Part shown: one piece after another, positions 58,330 to 64,000 of the stretch
Layout of the letters: every line of letters begins with the position of its first letter
How positions within the stretch are numbered: the first letter of the stretch is position 1
NCBI GenBank assembly: GCA_028818695.1
Contig: JAPPNK010000026.1
Coordinates: 215,994 to 279,993 of the forward strand
Direction: 5' to 3'
Origin: Candidatus Poribacteria bacterium
GTDB taxonomy: Bacteria; Poribacteria; WGA-4E; GCA-2687025
DNA length: 64,000 bases
The notes under the pieces: model-generated
The model's database searches: none
Told to the model about the DNA's origin: nothing
What the model saw: the letters and a program-made list of their open reading frames with translations, nothing else
Made by a program: the position numbers and the translations under genes

Positions 58330-60468
58330 GTGGCGAGCTGGCGCCGAATATGCGCTACGGCCGTTTTCTTGTCTGCCGCTTATCTCATTCATGCCGAAGA
58401 CGAAACGAAGCGCAGGGAGATTCCGTCCGTCCGCTTTTCGGAAGCGCCGGTCATTGACGGCGACATCTCCGACCCTGTCTGGCAGGAGGCGTCCGCCGGC
58501 TCCAAGTTCACCGATCTGCGAACCCGAAAACCGGCGGAGAACCAGACCCGCTTCTGGATCGGATACGACGACGCGGCGATCTATCTGGCGGCGCATTGCG
58601 AAGACAACGACCCGCAGGGCGTCATCGTTCAGCAGACGAAACGGGACTCCGACCTCTCCAACGACGATCATATCAGTTTTGAAATCGACCCGTACCACAC
58701 GCATGAATGGAACGAGTTCTCCGTCTTCTCCGTCTCCGCCAGAGGAACTCAAGCCTCCAGCATGGGCGGCGGAAGAGGCGGCAAAACCGAATGGAAAGGC
58801 GACTGGAAAGCGGCGGCAAAGATGGTTGAGAACGGCTGGACGGTTGAAATCGCCGTCCCGTGGTCCATCCTCGCCTACCCCGACTCGCAGGAGCCGACCG
58901 ACATCGGCTTCAACGTGCGGAGAAAACATCCGAGAGAGCGGATCGAGACGATCTTCTCCAACATTGGCGAAACGTATCAGAACGAGTGGGCGGCGAACTG
59001 GACCGGCTTGACGCTGCCGGCGCAATCCTTTTCGCCGGAGCTGTTGGCGCTTCCGTTCCTCGCGGCGGGCGGCGTTGAGAGCGCGGGAGAGTATCAAGGC
59101 TCCGCCCGCGGCGGCGTCGACCTGCGTTACCGCCCGACGCAGCAGTTGACCGCTGTCATGACGATCAACCCCGACTTTCAAAACATCGAAGGCGATGTGG
59201 AAGGCATCGATTTCACGCGCGGGGAACGGTATGTGGACGACCGGCGCCCGTTTTTCCGCGAAGGCTCCGACACCTTCCAGTCGTGGACAGGCGCAGGCAG
59301 CTATTTTTACAGCCGGCGCATTGAGCATATTGACGCGGGCGCGAAGCTGTACGGCAAGGTCGCCAAGCGCACCAACATCGGCGCGATGGGAACCTTCGAT
59401 TTTGACGACCAGCATGGAAACGCGCGGCGGCTTTACCGCCATGACATTCTCGCCGGGTTGAAGCAGGGGTTTCAAGACTGGGGTTCCGCCTCCGTTCTCT
59501 TTTCAATGCGCGACTCGGCGCAGGAGCAAAACTCGGTCGTCGGATATTCGGCGGACGCGCAGCTCTCCGACTCGTTCAGCGTCGGCGCCGAATACGGCGC
59601 GAGCGCATGGCGAAACGGCGAAGGCGGAGCGTTCCAAAAAGACGAGCTTGCCGGCGTCGACATCAATTACTGGGCGCCAGGGCGGTATATAGGCGCCTCG
59701 GCAGGTTTTCTTGGACCTGAGTTCGAATCCAGCAACGGCTTTTTCGACTTCCAAGGGCGGCGTTATACAAGCCTCTATCTAGGTCTGTGGCATGAAGACC
59801 CGAAGGCGCTGATCCGAGACTACGCCATCGATTTGTGGGCAAGTTACGCGGAGCGGTATGAAACGGGCAGCGGGTTTTCAGGCTTCGGAAACCTGTTGGA
59901 ACGCGCCGTTTCGCAGATGGGCGAGCGCGGACAGGGCGACTTTTTCCAAGACAATGTCGGCTTCTGGACAGGCGCGCGCTTTCAAAATGAGACGTTTATC
60001 CATCAAGAATTTTCAACCGGCCATTTTCGAGAGAGCAACACATCCAAATTGGACGTCGACTGGAGCCACGGCTCCCGCATCGGAATCGACAATCTGGAGA
60101 GAACGCGCGGCGCGCAAGCCTACCACGGCTGGGGAAGCTCGGACGGGCTGCGCCGGCATTTCACGCACATCAGCGGATTTATCCGCCATGACCCGATCTC
60201 CTTCAACGCCGATATGTCCCTTCTGCGCCACCGCGAGCGGCTTCAGCAATATCTGTTCGGCTTCAACTACGACTTCTCCGACACGATCGGAATCGGCGGA
60301 CGAGTCATTTTCAGACGAAACGACCAAACCGGCGAATCGTCATGGGTTCCGTATGCGGCGTTCCGCCGTTCAGGAGCCGCCGGCATCGAAACCTTTTTGA
60401 TACTGGGCGATCCAAACGGCGACTCCTTTGTCCCGCGGCTTGAGGGTAAAATACTGTTGCCGCTCTAG
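58330..60468 (+). CDS. Outer-membrane DUF5916 protein with N-terminal CBM9-like domain
   Basis: The protein is 712 aa from GTG 58330, after GGAAGGGA; GTG 58303 is possible but gives a poorer leader. A signal peptide (RRICATAVFLSAAYLIHA) precedes a CBM9-like domain (about 35-215) with APVIDGDISDPVWQEA and YDDAAIYLAAHCEDNDP. The remaining part has many beta strands alternating with turns and the DUF5916 segments NPDFQNIEGDVEGIDFTRGERY and RRPFFREGSDTF, expected to form an outer-membrane barrel. It may bind or import carbohydrate; the role is unproved. Confidence 0.88.
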   Translation: MASWRRICATAVFLSAAYLIHAEDETKRREIPSVRFSEAPVIDGDISDPVWQEASAGSKFTDLRTRKPAENQTRFWIGYDDAAIYLAAHCEDNDPQGVIVQQTKRDSDLSNDDHISFEIDPYHTHEWNEFSVFSVSARGTQASSMGGGRGGKTEWKGDWKAAAKMVENGWTVEIAVPWSILAYPDSQEPTDIGFNVRRKHPRERIETIFSNIGETYQNEWAANWTGLTLPAQSFSPELLALPFLAAGGVESAGEYQGSARGGVDLRYRPTQQLTAVMTINPDFQNIEGDVEGIDFTRGERYVDDRRPFFREGSDTFQSWTGAGSYFYSRRIEHIDAGAKLYGKVAKRTNIGAMGTFDFDDQHGNARRLYRHDILAGLKQGFQDWGSASVLFSMRDSAQEQNSVVGYSADAQLSDSFSVGAEYGASAWRNGEGGAFQKDELAGVDINYWAPGRYIGASAGFLGPEFESSNGFFDFQGRRYTSLYLGLWHEDPKALIRDYAIDLWASYAERYETGSGFSGFGNLLERAVSQMGERGQGDFFQDNVGFWTGARFQNETFIHQEFSTGHFRESNTSKLDVDWSHGSRIGIDNLERTRGAQAYHGWGSSDGLRRHFTHISGFIRHDPISFNADMSLLRHRERLQQYLFGFNYDFSDTIGIGGRVIFRRNDQTGESSWVPYAAFRRSGAAGIETFLILGDPNGDSFVPRLEGKILLPL

Positions 60469-60498
60469 CGGGCGGGCGTATGACATAGAACAGGAATC

Positions 60499-61584
60499 AT
60501 GGCGATGTTGCCAAGAGAGATCGCAAAGACCGCCCCAGACGCGCCAGGGGTGTATTTTTTCAAAAATTCGCGCGGCGCGCTCCTGTATATCGGCAAGGCG
60601 AAATCGCTCCGACGGCGGATGAGTCAATACGCCGCGCCCGCAAGCGACAAAAGACGCAAAACGCCGCGCATGACGCGGATGACAAAATCGGTCGAATTCA
60701 TGCCGCTCGGCTCGGAGCTGGAGGCGCTCATCGCCGAATCGCGCCTCATCAAGGAGCTGCAGCCCCGCTTCAACTCCGCCCAAAAACGAATCCGCTATCA
60801 ACCGTATCTGAAGATTTTTCAACAGGAGGCGTATCCGAGAATCGAGATGGTCTGGCGCATCGACATGGACGGGGCGGAGTATTTCGGACCGTTCCCTTCG
60901 GCGAAGGCGGCGCGCGCAACCCTGGACCTTGTCCGCCTGCTCTTTCCCGCCCGCACATGCGACATGAAAATACGCCCAAACTCGAACTACCGCCCCTGCT
61001 TTCAGTACCATATCGGGCGCTGTCTCGCTCCCTGCGCCGACAAAACGACCGACCGCGCATACGGCGCCGTCATCGGCGAGGCGCGCGCCTTCCTGCTCGG
61101 AGACCATGAGTCGATTTACGAAAAGATGCGCCATGAACGCGCCGACGCATGCGCCTCGCTTCAGTTTGAGCGCGCCCGCCTCATTCAAAACCGATTGGAC
61201 GCTCTCGAAGCGTACGCTTCCAGATGCCGCTTTCAGGTGAACGCCGTCAACCATAACGATGTCGCGGTGGTGTGTTCATCCCGCGCGGACGAGTGCGCCG
61301 AGCTGTTCTTTTTACGAGAGGGCAGGTTGAAGCGGCAAGCGACCGTCTCGCGGCGCGCCGACCGAGGAGAGCTGGGGCTTCTTTTTGAGGAGGTGTATCT
61401 GGACGGAACCGCCGCAAAGCCGACGCCATGGGACGCCGACATGGCGAATGTGGTGTCCCAGTGGCTGTATAAGAACCGCGCGCGTCAGGAGCTGATACGG
61501 CTCCCCGACCGCTCGCCTGATGCGCTCTCCAAAGCGGCTCAAGAGGCGGCGCGGCTCCTACGGGATGAAGCGTATGCCGTTTGA
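60499..61584 (+). CDS. UvrC N-terminal-half-like GIY-YIG endonuclease
   Basis: The protein is 361 aa; ATG 60505 is an alternative start. The GIY-YIG domain has GVY (17-19), YIG (30-32) and Glu in LEALIAESRLIKELQPRFN. A Cys-rich segment follows (CDMKIRPNSNYRPCFQYH, GRCLAPC), then a UVR motif (CASLQFERARLIQNRLDALE) and the beginning of the RNase-H-like part. The catalytic Asp-containing RNase H core and helix-hairpin-helix of full UvrC (about 600 aa) are missing. It resembles a Cho-like or short UvrC nuclease making only the 3' cut. Its end overlaps the VWA gene by 20 bases. Confidence 0.88.
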   Translation: MAMLPREIAKTAPDAPGVYFFKNSRGALLYIGKAKSLRRRMSQYAAPASDKRRKTPRMTRMTKSVEFMPLGSELEALIAESRLIKELQPRFNSAQKRIRYQPYLKIFQQEAYPRIEMVWRIDMDGAEYFGPFPSAKAARATLDLVRLLFPARTCDMKIRPNSNYRPCFQYHIGRCLAPCADKTTDRAYGAVIGEARAFLLGDHESIYEKMRHERADACASLQFERARLIQNRLDALEAYASRCRFQVNAVNHNDVAVVCSSRADECAELFFLREGRLKRQATVSRRADRGELGLLFEEVYLDGTAAKPTPWDADMANVVSQWLYKNRARQELIRLPDRSPDALSKAAQEAARLLRDEAYAV

Positions 61585-62599
61585 GCGTCCATGGGCGGCG
61601 GCGCTTCTGCTCGCCTTGCCGATACTCGGCGCGTTTTTTTACTGGGCGGAGCTGCGCCGGCGGCGCGATCTGGAGCGTCTCGCGCGCCTGCCGCTTCAGC
61701 GGTTCGCTGTTTGGGGAAAGCCCCGCCCCGCGTTTCGAGCGGGGTTGACATTGGCGGTTCTGGCGGCGCTGGCGCTGGCGGCGGCGGGACCGGGAGGAGG
61801 CGGCCCGTTCTCCGGCGCGCCCATAGAGCGAGATATACTGCTCATACTGGACGCTTCGAAAAGCATGGCGGCGGAGGATGTCGGAAAATCGCGCATGGAT
61901 CTCGCAAAGGAGACGGCGCGCCGCCTTCTTTCGCGGCTTCAAGGCGAGCGAATCGGAATCGCGCTGTATGCGGGAAAAGCGGTCTCGCAATGCCCCTTCA
62001 CGCGCGATTACGAGGCGGCGCGAACCTTCATTGAAAGCGTGGCGCCGGGCGTTCTGCCGTATCCTGGATCCGCCCTGCAAGACGCTTTTCGAATCGCGGC
62101 GGAAGCGTTTGAACGGGAGCCGAATCGGGAACGCATCGCGCTCCTCCTGACAGACGGAGAAGACCACGGAAGAGACCCGTCAACCCTAGCGGGCGAACTC
62201 AAAAAAAGCCGCGTTCAATTGACCGCAGCGTCCATCGGCTCCGTTCAAGGGGCTTTGATACCGCTCTACGACGCGAACGGATCGTTCCAAGGGCATAAAA
62301 ACGACCGGTCGGGCAACCCTGTTATGACAAGAGCAAACCCTGAATTTGTGCGCGCGTTAGCCGAAAAAGCGGGGGGCGAGTCGTTCCACCTGCTCGATTC
62401 AGGAGACGCCGCGCGCGTTCTAGACAGCTTGACGCGCCGCGAGTCGTCGTCGGCGTCCAATCGGTTTTGGGGTTATGCGCCGTTTCTGGCGCTGTTGGCG
62501 CTGGCGGCTCTTTTGGCTGAAAGCGCAATAGATCGGCTTCCGTTCTCGCGGTTCGGGCGTTCTTCAGATCGCTCCCGCTCCTCTTCCCGCGCTTCCTAA
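61565..62599 (+). CDS. BatA-like von Willebrand factor A membrane protein
   Basis: The protein is 344 aa from ATG 61565 (ATG 61574 possible). Two N-terminal membrane segments (about 9-28 and 57-75) precede a VWA domain starting ERDILLILDASKSM with the metal-binding DASKS (96-100), continuing through GIALYAGKAVSQCPFTRDY and LLTDGEDHGRD. A last hydrophobic segment is near residue 310-328. This is the BatA/BatB layout, usually found with a MoxR ATPase, DUF58 and other Bat genes; none is adjacent here. Its start overlaps the nuclease gene. Confidence 0.88.
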   Translation: MKRMPFERPWAAALLLALPILGAFFYWAELRRRRDLERLARLPLQRFAVWGKPRPAFRAGLTLAVLAALALAAAGPGGGGPFSGAPIERDILLILDASKSMAAEDVGKSRMDLAKETARRLLSRLQGERIGIALYAGKAVSQCPFTRDYEAARTFIESVAPGVLPYPGSALQDAFRIAAEAFEREPNRERIALLLTDGEDHGRDPSTLAGELKKSRVQLTAASIGSVQGALIPLYDANGSFQGHKNDRSGNPVMTRANPEFVRALAEKAGGESFHLLDSGDAARVLDSLTRRESSSASNRFWGYAPFLALLALAALLAESAIDRLPFSRFGRSSDRSRSSSRAS

Positions 62600-62619
62600 C
62601 GCCGCCCCCTAGCGGCGTT
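62598..62619. terminator. Bidirectional terminator hairpin
   Basis: AACGCCGC (62598-62605) and GCGGCGTT (62612-62619) form a perfect 8-bp stem with loop CCCCTA, between the convergent VWA and PPK2 genes. TTTT follows shortly on the plus strand (within CACTTTTCC). Confidence 0.7.
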
Positions 62620-63482
62620 CACTTTTCCGATTCCAGCTCCGCCTTCGCCTTCTCCAGCTGCTTCATCTTTTCGACGTTCATTTTCGGAAACTGCGGGTCG
62701 ATCTTTTTCAGCGCGTGGATCAGTATATCGGCAGCCGCTAGACGCGCATACCATTTCTGGTCGCCGGGAACCGCATACCAGGGCGCATACTTCTTGCTCG
62801 TCTTTGTCAACATCTCCTGAAAAACGGGGGTGTATTCGTCCCATTTGCGCCGCTCTTCCAGGTCTTCAGGCGCGAATTTCCACTGCTTCTTCGGGTTGTA
62901 GATGCGGTTCAGAAAACGCGCTTTCTGCTCCTTCTTGGACACATTCAGAAAGATTTTCACGACGCTGGAGCCGTTCTGAACCAGGTATTTCTCAAAGGCG
63001 TTGATCTGATCGAACCGCTTTTTCCAGAATTTTTTGTCGATCTTATTGCTGGGGAGCGGCTGCGCGCCTAGCCACTTCGTATGAACGCGGGTTGTCGACA
63101 CCTCTTCGTAGTAGGAGCGGTTGAAGATGACGATCTGGCCCCGCGCGGGAATGTCGCGGAAATGGCGCCAGAGATAGCCGTAGTCCAGCTCGCGCGAACT
63201 GGGCGCCTTGTATGAAACGACATGGCACCAAGCGGAGTTCATTCCTGAGAAAACATGCTTGATAAGGCTGTCTTTGCCGGCGCCGTTGCGAGCCTGCAGC
63301 GTCAAGAGAACGGAGCGACGGTTTTCCGCAAACAACCGCTCCTGCAACGCCGCCATGCGTTTAATTTTTTGGGCTAACAATTCCGCGCTGCCGCTCTCTT
63401 TGAGCTTGCCGCCGGCATAGCGCGCCGCCGCTTTTTCAAGGCGAAATTTTTTGGGGTCAACGCGGTACCGTTTTACCGACAT
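62619..63482 (-). CDS. ppk2: Polyphosphate kinase 2 family protein
   Basis: The protein is 287 aa with TGGAG five bases upstream. It is a single-domain PPK2: Walker A region LQARNGAGKDSLIKHVF (Asn replaces the common Asp before GAGK), the family segment RELDYGYLWRHFRDIPARGQI, IVIFNRSYYEEV with the second nucleotide motif, and the Arg lid KKEQKARFLNRIYNPKKQWKF. Such enzymes phosphorylate ADP, GDP or AMP with polyphosphate. With ppk1 at 46556 the cell can both make and use polyphosphate. Confidence 0.94.
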   Translation of the reverse strand: MSVKRYRVDPKKFRLEKAAARYAGGKLKESGSAELLAQKIKRMAALQERLFAENRRSVLLTLQARNGAGKDSLIKHVFSGMNSAWCHVVSYKAPSSRELDYGYLWRHFRDIPARGQIVIFNRSYYEEVSTTRVHTKWLGAQPLPSNKIDKKFWKKRFDQINAFEKYLVQNGSSVVKIFLNVSKKEQKARFLNRIYNPKKQWKFAPEDLEERRKWDEYTPVFQEMLTKTSKKYAPWYAVPGDQKWYARLAAADILIHALKKIDPQFPKMNVEKMKQLEKAKAELESEK

Positions 63483-63552
63483 AGATTCTCCACTGAACAG
63501 GCATCCAGCTTTAGTATATGCGGAAGCGGCGGCGTCTTCAAGATTAAGCTTC

Positions 63553-63764
63553 TGATCTTAGCGCTTTAGTTAGGACATTCGCCTGGCGAACGCGGACGGT
63601 TTCTGCGATGCCCCTGGATTCCCGCTTGCGCGGGAATGACGGCATGGTTGGCGGCGCCTTTCCCCATCAATAGAGCGGTCATTCGCCTGGGCGAACGCGG
63701 ACGGTTTCTGCGATGCCTCTGGATTCCCGCTTGCGCGGGAATGACGGCATGGTTGGCGGCGCCG
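63553..63764. repeat. Tandem repeat block with two dRS3-like palindromes
   Basis: GATCTTAGCGCTTTAGTTAGGACATT (63555-63580 region) precedes two direct copies (63584-63657 and 63691-63764) of a 74-base unit: GCGAACGCGGACGGTTTCTG, then ATTCCCGCTTGCGCGGGAAT (63618-63637, 63723-63742), then GACGGCATGGTTGGCGGCGC. A third copy is at 52318. The remaining bases of the 351-bp gap (63483-63833) hold nothing recognisable. Confidence 0.8.
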
Positions 63765-63833
63765 CAGTTTCCGTGGACAATCCTGTCCTTCTTTCAATCC
63801 TGCAAATCCTAGTTCAGACGAAAGAGCTGCCGC

Positions 63834-64000
63834 CTACTTGACAGGGGTGAGAACAGCGACCCAGCCGGAGTCGCTTGGCGCCTCTATCGCAGTCGATCTG
63901 CCCGCCTCGACGGACGCTTCGCCGTCCCACTCGCCTGTTGAGACATTCAGCCAGCGCAGGCGCGCCTTGCCCGACATCTCCGACAGGTCGATGGAGACGC
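63834..64000 (-). CDS. C-terminal end of a probable glycoside hydrolase with collagen-binding-like domain (partial)
   Basis: The minus strand from the window edge encodes 55 residues ending at TAG (complement of 63834-63836). The segment SGKARLRWLNVSTGEWDG and the end SDSGWVAVLTPVK resemble the C-terminal putative collagen-binding domain of DUF4038-type glycoside hydrolases. The gene continues beyond base 64000, so the catalytic domain cannot be checked. Confidence 0.6.
   Translation of the reverse strand, partial: VSIDLSEMSGKARLRWLNVSTGEWDGEASVEAGRSTAIEAPSDSGWVAVLTPVK

Noticed and set aside
58306-59475. A 389-codon minus-strand frame under the DUF5916 gene
   Set aside because: Antisense to a gene with a signal peptide and clear domains; low-complexity Arg/Ala/Val product.
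61584-61640. Readthrough of the UvrC-like TGA as selenocysteine
   Set aside because: The sequence after the stop (ASMGGGASARL) has no family resemblance; the DNA is the start of the VWA gene in another frame.
63600-63764. Short CRISPR-like direct repeat
   Set aside because: Only two units, and the same unit occurs singly at 52318; explained as interspersed repeats.

Overview
The window is GC-rich, densely coded bacterial DNA from a Gram-negative-type cell. It encodes SecD/SecF, a Tat-type Rieske protein, lipoproteins and a predicted outer-membrane beta-barrel (CBM9/DUF5916). The mix of sugar-isomerase TIM barrels, Gfo/Idh/MocA, DUF1080, GH127, enolase-superfamily, HpcH/HpaI aldolase, PhyH and WD40 proteins resembles gene content I associate with Candidatus Poribacteria and similar environmental phyla. 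That assignment is inference, because no rRNA or ribosomal marker lies in the window. Many genes start with GTG or TTG and overlap the upstream stop by about 4 nt.

Layout. 1-2080: the end of one WD40 gene and a second, complete one (14 repeats). 2228-5096: secD-secF. 5172-10414: a lipoprotein, then a coupled run of a beta-hydroxyacid dehydrogenase, mnmG, a redoxin and ispH. 10411-13457 (minus): an orphan beta-class DNA methyltransferase, a DoxX pseudogene beside a repeat element, doxX and an amidohydrolase. 13507-19689: a Rieske protein, a large TPR-like protein (its twin is at 42106), zwf-queC-queE and a sugar isomerase. 19976-24601: DUF1232, tRNA-Met, an XPB-like helicase with its Bax1/DUF790 nuclease partner, and a repeat protein of no family I recognise. 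24664-30371: an MDR dehydrogenase, an Ig-like protein, twin VOC proteins, Gfo/Idh/MocA, truD and DUF1080. 30425-35211: three tandem paralogues of an unrecognised membrane-anchored family, an OsmC-like gene with a possible UGA-selenocysteine codon, and a membrane gluzincin-TPR protein.

35448-48751: two unrecognised proteins, recQ, a scramblase-like protein, GH127, the second TPR twin, two sugar isomerases flanking an EamA transporter, and ppk1. 48968-56938: a phosphoesterase with a coupled membrane protein, a methyltransferase-HNH fusion, tlyA, an HpcH/HpaI aldolase overlapping an enolase-superfamily gene, purC and PhyH. 57217-64000: two DnaJ-C-terminal-like proteins, the DUF5916 protein, a short UvrC-like nuclease, a VWA protein, PPK2 and the end of a probable glycoside hydrolase.

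Most gaps between genes are filled by short repeats. One is a palindrome ATTCCCGC-N4-GCGGGAAT (about 15 copies), formally like the neisserial dRS3 pattern. Three copies sit in roughly 150-bp elements, two of which have matching inverted ends. A second palindrome, related to GTCCCCGC..GCGGGGAC, is nested inside the first at two loci. A separate motif, TAAAGTTGGGACAT, recurs at least six times. The most notable single observation is the OsmC-like gene at 32381. Its in-frame TGA falls where the family has a Cys-Pro, the family's C-terminal sequence continues in frame after it, and a SECIS-compatible hairpin lies 15 nt downstream.
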